Part shown: piece by piece, positions 1 through 10,284 of the stretch
Layout: the number at the start of each line of letters is the position of its first letter
How positions within the stretch are numbered: the first letter of the stretch is position 1
Assembly (NCBI GenBank): GCA_037952775.1
Contig: JBANAY010000004.1
Location: forward strand, 13,888,001 to 13,952,000
DNA from: Clonostachys chloroleuca
Lineage: Eukaryota; Ascomycota; Sordariomycetes; Hypocreales; Bionectriaceae
Direction: 5' to 3'
DNA length: 64,000 nt
Notes under the pieces: model-generated
What the model was told of the DNA's origin: nothing
What the model saw: the letters and a program-made list of their open reading frames with translations, nothing else
Databases searched by the model: none
Program-made: the position numbers and the translations under genes

Positions 1-1141
1 GGCAGAGATGTTGTAGCTCCAATGATTCTAACGGCCCCGTAATTGCTACTCTATCTAACCTTCGGGGTTCGAGAGGTTGTTTGGATTTCTGCTCCGTATT
101 GATCTGGGGCTGCGCTGCATCTGCTCCATACAATTGAAGCCAAGCGTCAACAAGTCCATTGTTCATGATTAAGCCTTGATCTTCTTGGCAAACGGCGTTG
201 AAATCGCCTGCGACAAGACCTATATTCGACTGTTTCGTTTGTGAGTTGTTGCCCTCATGCAGTATTTCAGAGATACAGGCCATCTGCTGCTTGCGATAAC
301 TTAGCGTGGAGCTCAATGAATCAAGATGCACATTGACCAGACGCAGGCATTTACAGTCTTCAATCCTCGTGTGCAATGAAGAAGATGCTGTAGTCGGTGG
401 GAGAAACACGTCCGTGCAGAGTGCATCTCTTCCGTACTGGCTCGGAAGCTTGAACCGGGAGACGGGGTCGATGATTGCGCCTTGGCTTGAGAAACGGGCT
501 TTGGATAGCATTGTCATGGTTGCGAATGAAACATCGTCAAATGCGGCAGTGTCTTCAGCATCTGTTGCCAAGTAATTCGAGCGGATCCGCGTGTCTCGTA
601 GCAGACAGTTGCGAACTTCCCGAGTGACTTCTTGCAGAAATATAATGTCGCTTGATAAGTGTGCTTCAGACAGAAGCAGATTGATTATTGCGGTAGCACG
701 AGTAACTGGTCGAGGCCACAATGCGTTAATGTTCCAACTTGACAAAGAGTAAATAGCCGACTTGACACTCTGGCGAACATTCGCTTCATCGAGGCGTGGA
801 GGAGCAGCCATCCAGCGTCGAACCGACGGCTGGAAAATACTGAGGGTTCGAGTGATATTCTTGGAATAATCATTGCAAAGCTCCCAGTTCCCGAGAAGAG
901 GGAAGCTGAGATGATGCCTGATCGAGATATAATAGGAGATAAGGTACGTCGGTTTGATCTTCGAGAAGGGTGCTCCAAGATGATATTGTGTCGGGGAGAA
1001 ATATGCGGGAGGAATGGAGTTCAAAACTGTTTGTGATGAACAAAAGAACGGTACGAAAACTCTCAGTACCGCCTGGTCTCCAAAAATTAAGCGAAATGTA
1101 ACCTTCGCCAGGCAGGTGTTCTGTGAAATAGAGTTCCGCAT
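1..1141 (-). CDS. TDP2-like endonuclease/exonuclease/phosphatase (EEP) family protein, C-terminus cut by window edge
   Basis: An open frame runs without a stop from an ATG at 1141 down to base 1 (380 codons visible, no intron needed), so the protein continues beyond the window. Residues about 134-139 read SSWNIN, the entry to an EEP fold; about 168-171 read FLQE (metal-binding Glu); about 269-273 read VNVHL (catalytic His), and about 310-315 read LVAGDFN (catalytic Asp/Asn pair). The C-terminal SDH-type motif would lie outside. This motif order matches tyrosyl-DNA phosphodiesterase 2-like proteins, which cleave 5'-phosphotyrosyl or related phosphodiester adducts; the exact substrate is inferred only. 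The first 120 residues are a less conserved extension that reads as ordinary protein. Two shorter open frames at 685-978 and 870-1151 on the same strand are out-of-frame shadows. Confidence 0.75.
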   Translation of the reverse strand, partial: MRNSISQNTCLAKVTFRLIFGDQAVLRVFVPFFCSSQTVLNSIPPAYFSPTQYHLGAPFSKIKPTYLISYYISIRHHLSFPLLGNWELCNDYSKNITRTLSIFQPSVRRWMAAPPRLDEANVRQSVKSAIYSLSSWNINALWPRPVTRATAIINLLLSEAHLSSDIIFLQEVTREVRNCLLRDTRIRSNYLATDAEDTAAFDDVSFATMTMLSKARFSSQGAIIDPVSRFKLPSQYGRDALCTDVFLPPTTASSSLHTRIEDCKCLRLVNVHLDSLSSTLSYRKQQMACISEILHEGNNSQTKQSNIGLVAGDFNAVCQEDQGLIMNNGLVDAWLQLYGADAAQPQINTEQKSKQPLEPRRLDRVAITGPLESLELQHLC

Positions 1142-1756
1142 AACTTTTCAACGCAGAATGGAATTACTCATTTAGACTTCCTTCTAAAGCTCTGCAATGT
1201 CTTTAAGCAGCTCCCGCTCAAATGACAGAGGTTTTATCGTTGTGGTAGTTAGCAAGGGTGCTTGAAAGTCTCATATGCCCGCAGCGTGCAGCGACAGCAG
1301 CGTATCTGTGCAGAACACGAAAGAGTCATGGTTTGCACGAGAAGTAACATTCAACTTACACGTGTTGCAGTCGATATTCCCTAATTGTGCGATGCCACAT
1401 TGACACTGACAATTCTCATAATCTATACCAGCGAGTGGAATGATCGGTGTCCGTCGCCGCGAGAATCGAACTCGCTCCCCGTAGGGCTGCCAAAAGCGAC
1501 TTTAGGACCGAGATCCACGGGTAGTACCCGGCATTTGCTTTCGCTGATGCAAGCCATCACGGCCATGCAAGAAGGGCTTTCACTATACCCATAGGGCCAC
1601 TAGGGCTTTGTAAAAAGGCTTTCGCCAACGCACATTGGCCAGTACGGTCAAGAAATGAGGGCTTTCATTCGCTGCAATGGAACAATTCTCGAGGCTTCCG
1701 GTATCTAGCTTGCCAGTTCGACAATGCGGCGTGTAAATCGTACGACCCATCCCCAT
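1142..1756. other. Intergenic, with a tRNA-like 3' half
   Basis: No protein gene can be supported here. On the minus strand, about 1455-1515 resembles the 3' half of a class II (long variable arm) tRNA: a CCC-TAC-GGGG variable hairpin, a 5-bp T stem GCGAG/CTCGC enclosing TTCGATT, then GGCGACG. No matching 5' half (CGTCGCC acceptor strand) is found within the next 200 bases, so it is a fragment or a chance resemblance. Confidence 0.3.
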
Positions 1757-2935
1757 TTACCACCACCAGTCCTTGACTGGCTCTTTTGGCTCTTTGGGCT
1801 CTTTAGGCTTTTTGGCGGTCTTGTCGGTTTTGTGTGGATGTAGGCGACTGTAGAGCGACCTGGGCTTGACTTTCCCGGTGGTCTGGCGATCGTCTCGTTG
1901 GAAGGGCTGCGTAACGTACGCTGGCACGGTGAAAACAACCTCACCTGCCTCATTGACAAACTCTGTTGCCCCATTATTGTCGTCCTCCCACTTTCGCTCC
2001 TCTACTCTCTCCTTGGCTTCCGGATCTTCGGCGGCTTTGGGATTTTCGACGCCTACCATATCTTTGGTGACTCTGCGACCACAAGATTGCCAATGGTTGA
2101 ACTCGTCATAGCCACCCCATCCTACGCAAACATCATCTGGCCGATCGTGGTGGAAGAGATGACTCGTGGATGTGGCTGAGCGAAGGTCGGTGATCTGGTC
2201 CCAGTCACTAGGGCTTGCATAAGATGCCAATCTATCCTTCACTTTGGGATCAGATCCATCCTCGTCCAGCAAGTCGCCTGGCTTCCACTTGTTCTCTGAC
2301 ATGCGCTTCATCATCTCGAATCCGTCGCGTAGATAGTGGTTTCCGTCGGCGACTGGATTGTCCGTAGCTATGACGTCTGCAGGAGGAGGGGCGGGAGGCC
2401 GCTTATCTTGATTGCCCTTCTCTGGGTCGAGTGCGGGAAAGGGAGGGCAGTAGACCTTCGAACCTTGTTCCTCGAGCTTAGGAACCTCCTCCTCGAGGAC
2501 GGTAATCCATTTATCGATCGTCAACTAGTATTGGTGGGCCGTCGGGTCTTCCTTATAATACTCGCTCTCGTATCTGAATGGCAGTGACGTTTCGACTTGG
2601 CCTGCGACGACGTCCCGGGACAAGGTAACCCATTCCATGTCCACCTCGTGCTTGAGTTCCTTGCTCGCGGAAAGCTGTGGGTTGGGGAACCAGCGAGGCT
2701 TCATCATGCGTTGGCCAGAGGCATCCTTGATGACCTCGAACGTTGATAGGCCCTGCTCCCTCCATTCCTTCTGGTATCGCGGCAAACTGTCGAAGTATCG
2801 CTACACGGCCAGTCTGGGATTTTCAGGGTCGTCTCGCCATTCCTCAGGTAGATTGTTATTGCCCTCACAGCTGAGTTCGGCCATAGCGTCGGTCAACTCC
2901 AGCTCATCTTGATCAGCTGGGCGGTTTTCGGACAT
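1757..2935 (-). pseudogene. Orphan protein gene with two in-frame UAG codons (pseudogene or recoded/edited mRNA)
   Basis: From an ATG at 2935 one frame stays open in character for 393 codons to a UAA at 1759-1757, except for two UAG triplets: at 2803-2801 (codon 45) and 2527-2525 (codon 137). The composition around and between the stops is ordinary coding: acidic N-terminus, Trp/Arg/Glu-rich middle, a Pro/Glu-rich linker, and a basic KEP-repeat tail ending DWWW. I recognise no domain. No splice pair removes either stop: candidate introns there are 20 and 37 nt, and the longer one breaks the frame. Both stops are UAG. That fits CAG to TAG transitions (RIP-like CpA to TpA) or A-to-I editing of UAG to UGG (Trp), which is known during sexual development in Fusarium and Neurospora. 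Which of these applies is undecided. Confidence 0.6.
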
Positions 2936-3833
2936 GCTGCACTACTTTATTAACTTTCGCGATGCCTGATGAGTAAAGTGGTGTCAATGTGCCTTACTTG
3001 TCGATGCAGGCGAGTATTGCTTTGATTTGTTTGTTGAGGTAGATAAGCGGTTGTTTTGTGAAGGTTGAATTTGATTTTGGTGGTGGTGGCGATGCAGAAT
3101 TAAGGAACTGCTAACTTCTCTTCAAATCCAATATTAAGGCAATCTAAAATTGTTCTGAGATTGTTCTGAGCAGCGCGTGTGATTGGCCGCCTGTCATGTG
3201 GTAAACATCAAAGCGAGAGTAGGATACCTGAAGGGAACGAGGCACACACGCCTCTTTGATGACGCGTTACACGTCGATACACTCGAAATAAACAATTACA
3301 GTGGTCTCAATGCCTAAAAATATAAGCATATACTATAATAGAAGTACCTACCTCACAATCAAGCTTTGGAGCATGCCTGTAGTCTCACTTTTCACGATAT
3401 CTCGGGTCAGGTCACACGGCCCGCGCCCGGCTCGTACAGCTTCTTACGTAGTTATAGCCCTTTATATACAGGGAGATCTCTGGTACAAGTACTTGCTTAC
3501 ACCTCAAATAAAGTACCTGAGACCTGCATTCAACCGATTGGTCTAAACCAGGGGAAGCACGGGTCTGGAGTAGATTAGCAGCCAAGGAGTTACTGCCGCT
3601 TTCTCTTCGTCACCGGGGTGACTTTGAAATTGAGACGCACAAACATTAAGCTGCTTATCTGGAGTCTGCGATTACTGTTTTCTGATTATTAGGGGCTAAT
3701 ATTAAATGTATAAGAGGTAATAAATTAATTATTATTGATTTATATTGTTTTACACTGCTGTATTGTTTTGATCATTGGATAGGTTGGTCTTCTCATAACA
3801 CTTCAGTCTACTCTGCTGTCCTGTCTCAGTTCT
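2936..3833. other. Intergenic, AT-rich, no supported feature
   Basis: Upstream region of the double-UAG gene. The open frames at 3301-3578 lack family resemblance and overlap low-complexity AT-rich sequence. Nothing else is seen. Confidence 0.5.
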
Positions 3834-5271
3834 TCAGTCACCGTTGCCAGTCTCTGCTGATTTCTGTACCGAGTACAGCCAGCCCTCGATCTTGTCGTTC
3901 ACCTGGGCAGCCGATGATGGTTGGTTATCGTCGTCGTCGCTAACCAGGAGCTGGGGATAGTTGGCCGCGCCTGACATTGATCCCACACAAATAGCAGCCC
4001 ATTGGAGCTGGATCATGGCCTTGAACCTTTCAATGTCCTCCGTCCTCCGAACTACTGGGAAAACGTATCCTGACTCGATCGTATAGTGCTCTCGCACTTT
4101 GTGTGCTTGGACTTTGCTAATAGCTGTTCAGCGGTCGCAGTCAGACGAGCAGGGGGTTCGCCGCGCCGAACATATGTTTAAGGCAGGCTCGTATGTTGCT
4201 TGCCTTATGCTTTTCCTCGTTCAAATCGATTCGCTTCTTCGATTTGTCGTAATGGCTGTGTGGCATCCATACGAACTGGAGTTCTGCCGTGCTCATGCCC
4301 GTTTCTTTGTTATCCTCATGTCCGAGATACTTTAGGCCGAAGTAGGCGTGACGCCACCATGTATTGAGTTGAGGTGACAAGCAGATTATATTCCAAGTTT
4401 CGTCTGAAGCTCCCAGACGAGAAGAAAGAATGCCCAAGAGCATCGGGTCATCGGGCCTAAAGAAATAGGACATCACCCCTTCCAGAGAAATGGCGATTTG
4501 GAGATGCTCAAGTGTAGAATTCCACAGGAACGGTATGATGTGGCAACCGTGAGGGTCCGCAGATCCTGTGACTACACAGCGATAGCTGTCATAGTGCTTG
4601 GCCGATTCCCGCATCGCTTGGTTCCTATAAATTCTTGTCTTCTCCTTCTCCTTCGATGCAGGAGCCTTTTGTCCGAGCGAGCTGGCACGCTCAGAGAGCT
4701 TTGATTCGGGAATAGCGGTCTCTGAGCATACACGCTTGTGTGTGGACTCGCCTGCACCTCTAGAGGATCGCTTTCGTGGCGTGGACTTGATGGCGGATGA
4801 TGGCGTACCAGCCGATGACCCTGCAGGTTCGCTAAAATCGGCTTGGGATTTCGCGGGCACTTCGTCGGATTGGTCGCGTTGAAAAACTGAGACGAATTAG
4901 GTCAAACTTAAAAGAGTGTGAGGGGCGATATTCACAATGATGCAGGAATTTCCCTATAGATTCAGGTAGACACTCAGGGCCTGCGCGTCTAGCCGAGAAT
5001 AGCTTTCCAGGGTTTTGAGAGGCAGATTCATAAGCATGGTAAATTGGGATGGCGTAAATTCCCAGTTAGGCTTTTCATGGAAGACCCTTTGGCCCTTCTC
5101 TATCGTCTGCACGTACTCAATTCGTGTTTCGAATTCGTCAGCTGGGAGGAGCTGCACGACTGGGCGAATGTTAGGCTTGGCATCCAGCAGCTGCTGTAGC
5201 TGCTTTGTTGCGCGTTTTGGGTGCGGATGTCGCTTTATGTAGGCGTCCATAGCCTGATGAAGGTCCTCCAT
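3834..5271 (-). CDS. HNH nuclease domain (HNH_2-like) protein, three exons
   Basis: Model: exons 5271-4974, 4886-4172 and 4116-3834 (431 aa). Intron 2 (4117-4171, 55 nt) has donor GTTCGG, a CTGAAC branch-like site and TAG acceptor; phases agree and it joins the HNH part to a C-terminal block containing LQLQWAA and SMSGAA, as in the fungal family. Intron 1 (4887-4973) uses GTGTCT; a better donor GTGAAT at 4935 shares the same CAG acceptor, but it would retain an in-frame UAG at 4957-4955 and give the wrong phase. Residues about 203-217 read CVVTG...CHIIP, and a later NIICLSPQLNTWW gives the Asn and the end of the motif. Members of this family occur in many copies in ascomycetes and are of unknown role; a metal-dependent nuclease is inferred. 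The start was chosen as the only ATG opening the conserved N-terminal block. Confidence 0.7.
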
Positions 5272-6400
5272 CGTGGGATTTTCTATGGTAAAATCTAGTG
5301 CGCGTGGGTGAGTGAAATTCCGCTCGATGGTGTTCGGTTGCGTGAGTTGGTATGATGTTTGTGATGAAATGAAATTCAGCTAGCGATGAAGTGAGCCACA
5401 GATTGTGGGGCGGCTTTATGTGGCCAACCGACCTCTTTATAGCGCCCTTACTCACTGTAAACTGACCGCTAGGCCGCTACCTAGCCCACTAACTTTGACC
5501 ACTGGAGAGATTGCCCGCCTTAGGTTTGCTTCTAAAAACTGAAAAAAAAAAAAAAACACCTTGCAAACATTAGCCAAATCTCTGACTGACAAGTGGGTGA
5601 CAGGAGAAATGAGACACCTGGCTGAAGAGTGTTTAATGAATAGACTGCTTTCTGAGATTAATTAAGAAATTTATTAGGGTAATAAAGTTAACAACATACC
5701 GCATTATCTCTTGAATATATACTATTGGCACTCAATACTTTGACAATAGGTCGCAGACTTGACAATAACAGCTTAATGTCCCAGTATGTTAATTTCAATG
5801 TCACTCTGTCACTCTCGAGTCTCACGCTAGCTGCACGGCTTAAGTTAAAGTCTTGCCATCTTCAAGTTTCTACCCACCAAGAACAATTTCTTTTGTGTGT
5901 ATGTGTGTGTTTCACGCGTGAGCAAAAGAGTCCCCGAACTTTTATTTGGGGTGTTAGTTAGAGGCCCACTGATTATCGTAATGCCCCTCCACTATTGACA
6001 CCAATCCCGCAGTGGTCACAGAAGATACAATCAGCACCGGTTCTCACTGCCCCGACAGATTATTCTGCTTTTTTCCGCCCCCCTCAGAAAGGAAACCGAT
6101 TTTTCTTCGCCATGCTTGGTGCTCTATAGGCATCGATCTCAAACATAATAGTGAACCGTTATTTCCTCATTCGGACGTCCCCGCCCAGAACCATGTGACT
6201 GCTGGAATACAACGACGGCAATCTTAAGCGCACGAACGATCTGAAGTACACATACCAGTAGCTGATGTAGACCTTATTATGCAATGCTCCGCTTGCGGCT
6301 GAACGAGGCTGAACCGCATGTGCCGAAAACCCAATCTCTAGAAGCATATGTTCATTCCACCCTTTCTTCGTCACTGGATCTCGAATAAGACTCAACAATC
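5272..6400. other. Intergenic spacer with poly(A) tract
   Basis: Divergent promoter space between the HNH gene (minus) and the HET gene (plus). It holds an uninterrupted A run of 15 at 5542-5556 and a short TG-rich stretch near 5895. No gene is supported. Confidence 0.5.
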
Positions 6401-8293
6401 ATGTCTTTCCGTCTGTTGAACGTCCATACGGGAAAGCTGACGGAATATCCCCTTTCCGCACACCCCCCATATATAGCAGCGTCTCATGCTTGGAGCGAGC
6501 GTCTCTTCCCACCAGGCGTCGACTTCCTCGCCAGCCCGGGGTGCTCCGCTCTGGTAGCGACGCTTGAGCAACGATACCGTACCATCACTTTGTGCTGGGT
6601 GGACACGATCTGCATTGACCAGAATGACGAGGATGATAAGCTCCGTCAGATTCCGATGATGGGCGAAATTTTTGGAGGCGCAGAAGCTGTTCTTATCATC
6701 CTTGGCTGCGTTCTCGGCATGCGTCAAGACGTCGTGGATGATTTGACAAAACAACTTGGCGGAGCTCTCTTAATGGAGGCAGATGAAGCGTGGGCGTTAG
6801 AAGGTCCGTACTGGCAAAATGGTGATGGACGGGGGCTGATTGCGCAAGCGATGAGGGGACTGGCGAGGCTGACGGTGACTTCTTGGAGTACGAGAGTCTG
6901 GACGTTGCAAGAGTACATTCTCGCTCGCAGAGTTGTCTGGATCGGCACGGATCTTGAATCTTTGATTCTCCATGACCGGCTGTTCTCTGCCCTGCCCAGT
7001 ATCTGTGACACACTAGACATCCAGGAATGTTTAGGCGACGAGTTTGCAAAGCTTTATGGCTTCTTTAGTGGCATGGCAAATTGCCGACTCGGCCCAGTCG
7101 AGAAGACGCGGGTGATGGAATTATTGGGAAACCGCCAGGCGACCGTAGAGTGCGATGAGGTGTACGGCGTCATGGCTGCCTCGGGCGTGGAGATGCCCAC
7201 CATCAAAGGAGAGAGAAAAGAGAGTGCCTGGGCAAGATGGGTTGAAGCGGCGCTTGGTCGAGGACACTTGAGATGGTTACTCATGCCTGCTGTCAGTGAG
7301 CCACTGTCATTCAGCCCGCAACCCATTGCGAGGAACTGCATCGTTGTGCCGTTTGGCATGAGGCACAAGGCGTCTTCCAGCTCGGCTCTGGACGAAGTCA
7401 AACCACTTGGTCCAATTGAGGTTCAGGATGGAACGGTCACCGTCACTGGCAGAATGATTGGAACTTGCCGTGTCGGAGCCCGCTTGGGTAGTGTGCATGA
7501 GCCAATACCGAACCGGATCCATCGAGACATTACTCTGATACAGTTCACCTTGGGCAGGTGGCCGAGAGCTCTCAAGGTAGCTTCGGCATTTGGTGCCGGC
7601 CGCTACAATCCGCAGCAAACTATGCTCATTGCCCAAGCCTTGCTCAACAACTGGACAAGAGCACTCTATGCAGTGCGCCATGAAAAAGAAGACAACTTTA
7701 AAATGAAGTTGCGACGGGGAAGGCAAACTCTCATCTGGCAAGACTTTATGGCATTACAAATGGGTCAAATGCCTGGCATGAACGATGGTATCGCCCATCT
7801 CACCAAGATTCGCCGCTTATCTGTTGCAATAGATGCAGTGCTCGTCCTTGCTCCAGACCAGGAGGTCCCAGATGGGGAGCTTATTGTAGTTGATGTTGGT
7901 GGGCGGACAGTCGATGGACGTTGCATATTCATGATCGCCACTAAACCAAGCCCCGAAGCTGGTAGTAGCAATGATGTGCTGCACAAGCTATGTGTGACGC
8001 TTCCTGTCACTGGTGAGTACGAGGAGGCTATCCAGTGTTTGCCCTTGCAGACGTTTTCTTTCGGCGGAAAAGGTTGCAAAGTTTGTGAAAAGTTATCCAA
8101 GGATAGCTCTGCGAGGATGGAGATATCAGCCTTGCCTCCGGTCGGAAATAGATCAAGTACAATCATTCGCAGGCCGAAGCTCACGGTAATGTCAGCAAAG
8201 AAGAAGATGGAAAAGAACAGGCGACGCTATGATAGGAAACGCCGAGTAATGTACGCCCGTCGAAGGAGCTTAGGATTAGATGGCACTCCGTAA
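6401..8293 (+). CDS. HET-domain (heterokaryon incompatibility) protein
   Basis: Single exon, 630 aa, ATG at 6401. The HET domain occupies roughly residues 20-175: ASHAWSE (27-33), CWVDTICIDQN (65-75) and RVWTLQEYIL (165-174) are its three hallmark blocks. The remaining 450 residues resemble the variable C-terminal part of stand-alone HET proteins; the last 35 are Lys/Arg-rich (KKKMEKNRRR, KRRVMYARRR) and could act as a nuclear localisation signal. HET proteins control programmed cell death after fusion of unlike hyphae; whether this one does so is inference. The next gene (OTT_1508-like deaminase) lies 494 bases downstream on the same strand but has its own TATA box. Confidence 0.85.
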   Translation: MSFRLLNVHTGKLTEYPLSAHPPYIAASHAWSERLFPPGVDFLASPGCSALVATLEQRYRTITLCWVDTICIDQNDEDDKLRQIPMMGEIFGGAEAVLIILGCVLGMRQDVVDDLTKQLGGALLMEADEAWALEGPYWQNGDGRGLIAQAMRGLARLTVTSWSTRVWTLQEYILARRVVWIGTDLESLILHDRLFSALPSICDTLDIQECLGDEFAKLYGFFSGMANCRLGPVEKTRVMELLGNRQATVECDEVYGVMAASGVEMPTIKGERKESAWARWVEAALGRGHLRWLLMPAVSEPLSFSPQPIARNCIVVPFGMRHKASSSSALDEVKPLGPIEVQDGTVTVTGRMIGTCRVGARLGSVHEPIPNRIHRDITLIQFTLGRWPRALKVASAFGAGRYNPQQTMLIAQALLNNWTRALYAVRHEKEDNFKMKLRRGRQTLIWQDFMALQMGQMPGMNDGIAHLTKIRRLSVAIDAVLVLAPDQEVPDGELIVVDVGGRTVDGRCIFMIATKPSPEAGSSNDVLHKLCVTLPVTGEYEEAIQCLPLQTFSFGGKGCKVCEKLSKDSSARMEISALPPVGNRSSTIIRRPKLTVMSAKKKMEKNRRRYDRKRRVMYARRRSLGLDGTP

Positions 8294-8787
8294 CGGCAAT
8301 TATTCTCAGCCATGTACGGCTCTCTATGTGGATGGTAATATCACGGCGACTCTGAACGTTTTAAGAAGATTATGCCAAACTATCTATGCCCCCGGCCTCA
8401 GAAAGTGCGGCCCAGAGGAGTATTCTATGGCAATCTAACGCATTGAAGCTGGTAGATGTCAGTGAATACCTGTATTGAGCAAACCATCATCCACGAGGAG
8501 GTTGGGCATTTACTTTCCCCAAGCGATCGGAGCCCAACACCAACAGAAGGCGGGATTGTGATTGGGTCAACACATGGCGAATCAAAATGCCGACTTGGTT
8601 AAAGAGGCCTGCAGTGAGATCATGCGGGAGGCCCTCCCTTTCTAAAAGTGAGGCGGATTTTCACTTTCACGCGTTAGGCAACTTGCACTTTTTAAGTACC
8701 TATATAAAGAGTGAGAAAATCCTCTGAAGGAAGGACACCAGTGTCTCCGATGTCAGAAAGATTATCTCAGACTTTTCAATAATCACA
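8294..8787 (+). promoter_or_regulatory. Promoter region of the deaminase-like gene, TATA box at 8701
   Basis: TATATAA at 8701-8707 lies 81 bases before the ATG at 8788, a typical spacing in ascomycetes. The rest of the spacer shows no gene. Confidence 0.45.
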
Positions 8788-10284
8788 ATGGCCATTCAAG
8801 AACCCTCAACCGCCCCTAAAGTTCCCCCAGAGGAATCGACCAAACGATTCGTCCTCAATTCAATTTTGCTCTCTCTCATTGAGCCGGTTCGAGGCGAGCC
8901 GACAGTTTACAGCCTTGATAGACACCCGCATGACAATACGAGCCCGATAGCGAAGTTTCTTGATTCCTTTGCATTGATTTGCTCCACAAAGAGTGGGAAA
9001 GACACCGTCTCCGCTGTATGTATAGAACAAGGCGGCCCAACTGGTACAATCTTACGATTGGCTCGTAATACTAGTACCTCGGAGGAACTTTTGTTGCGTT
9101 TCCAGGCCGTGCTGGATGATCTCACCTTGATTGCGAAAGGAGGTTTGTGTTTCCTTCAGTTTGGTCCTCTGGAAGAATTAGCGGAAGTCCAGCTAATTTC
9201 GCTGATAAAAACTTTAGATCTAGGCTGCTCTCTCGATGATAAAGCTTGGGAGCTTATGTCAAAGATTGTCGAGCTGGACCGATTCAAGATTGACAGCATA
9301 ATCGAGATATTTCAAAAGAAAAGAGATCAAGAACTCATACAAGCAGCAGTACAACGCTTGGAGACAGGCGAATTTTCCAATAACGGCGATTTTCTGGAGT
9401 GGGCGGGACATCTTCCATCTTTGTTGTCTCTTAGTCCTGGAACGGAGACCGCGGAACTCATCAAGAAAATGCATTGGGCAGCGCAAGCGCGTTGGGTGTA
9501 CTCGGCTCACCTTCAGAGGATCGCATTTCCTGAAAGTACAACTGCCCCTGCTTGGATCAACAATATATATAAGCTAGGGCGTTACCATGCCGCTCTATTG
9601 GCGATGATCAAGCTCGCGACCACTCGGGCGGATCTATTCATCCCTATTCGAGTTGAGTTGGTTGAACCTCCCCCGCAGGCCAAGTTCTCCCTCAACGGTG
9701 AGAGTGAGGCGCTGAGGAATATAATTCGAAAATGCACCAAGGCCGAAGTTGAAGATATCGAATCACAGCTGAGTGTTTATTGGCTGAAGGATGCAGACGC
9801 TCACTTTCGTAAGGCTTGCAAAGCACGGGTGCTCACCGTACATGCGGAGATGCAACTGGCCTGCTTTTATGACAATAATATGGAACTCACTCCGAGGTTT
9901 CTCTTTATGGGAACTAGCAAAAAAGCCTGCTTCCATTGTTCTACATTCCTGTGTAGACATGAACGGAGATGGTCCTTTTCAGCGACCCATTCGAAGTTAT
10001 ATCCGAATTGGATGCCCCCTTTGTTTTCCACAGGTAGTGTTCGACAAATTCACCTCAAGTTGATTTGGGATATCAATCAATACCTAGAGAAAACTATCGG
10101 TAGGGAACTAGAGACAAAGCTACGAATACCTCGCTCCAAGAAAGTTGTCTTTGATTCTACCGCGGGCCCTTCTTTAACTACATTTGTTTTGGGAGGAGAA
10201 TTTACTTTCATCAAGCCTCAACCTCAAACATTGACCAGCGAGCCAAAGAGGATCACAGAGGAGGAGGATGATTCTTCTTCTTAG
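8788..10284 (+). CDS. OTT_1508-like nucleic acid/nucleotide deaminase family protein
   Basis: Single exon, 498 aa. The C-terminal third carries the zinc deaminase signature: VHAEMQL with H352 and E354, then ACFHC with C381 and C384, spaced as in the OTT_1508-like deaminase family (PF14441), which is expanded in fungi. The N-terminal 330 residues are helical-looking and unassigned; the last 30 are acidic and disordered. The domain suggests deamination of a nucleobase in nucleic acid or nucleotide; members were first described in connection with bacterial toxin systems, and fungal roles are unknown. The start is the first ATG after the TATA box. It sits next to a HET gene. Confidence 0.75.
   Translation: MAIQEPSTAPKVPPEESTKRFVLNSILLSLIEPVRGEPTVYSLDRHPHDNTSPIAKFLDSFALICSTKSGKDTVSAVCIEQGGPTGTILRLARNTSTSEELLLRFQAVLDDLTLIAKGGLCFLQFGPLEELAEVQLISLIKTLDLGCSLDDKAWELMSKIVELDRFKIDSIIEIFQKKRDQELIQAAVQRLETGEFSNNGDFLEWAGHLPSLLSLSPGTETAELIKKMHWAAQARWVYSAHLQRIAFPESTTAPAWINNIYKLGRYHAALLAMIKLATTRADLFIPIRVELVEPPPQAKFSLNGESEALRNIIRKCTKAEVEDIESQLSVYWLKDADAHFRKACKARVLTVHAEMQLACFYDNNMELTPRFLFMGTSKKACFHCSTFLCRHERRWSFSATHSKLYPNWMPPLFSTGSVRQIHLKLIWDINQYLEKTIGRELETKLRIPRSKKVVFDSTAGPSLTTFVLGGEFTFIKPQPQTLTSEPKRITEEEDDSSS

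Noticed and set aside
870..1151. Open frame on the minus strand that looks like an N-terminal exon of another protein
   Set aside because: A different frame of the same strand is open from an ATG at 1141 straight into the EEP domain, so this frame is a shadow.
2525..2570. A 37-nt GTAT...CTAG intron that would remove the second UAG
   Set aside because: It is shorter than any intron in the window and would shift the frame (37 is not a multiple of three).
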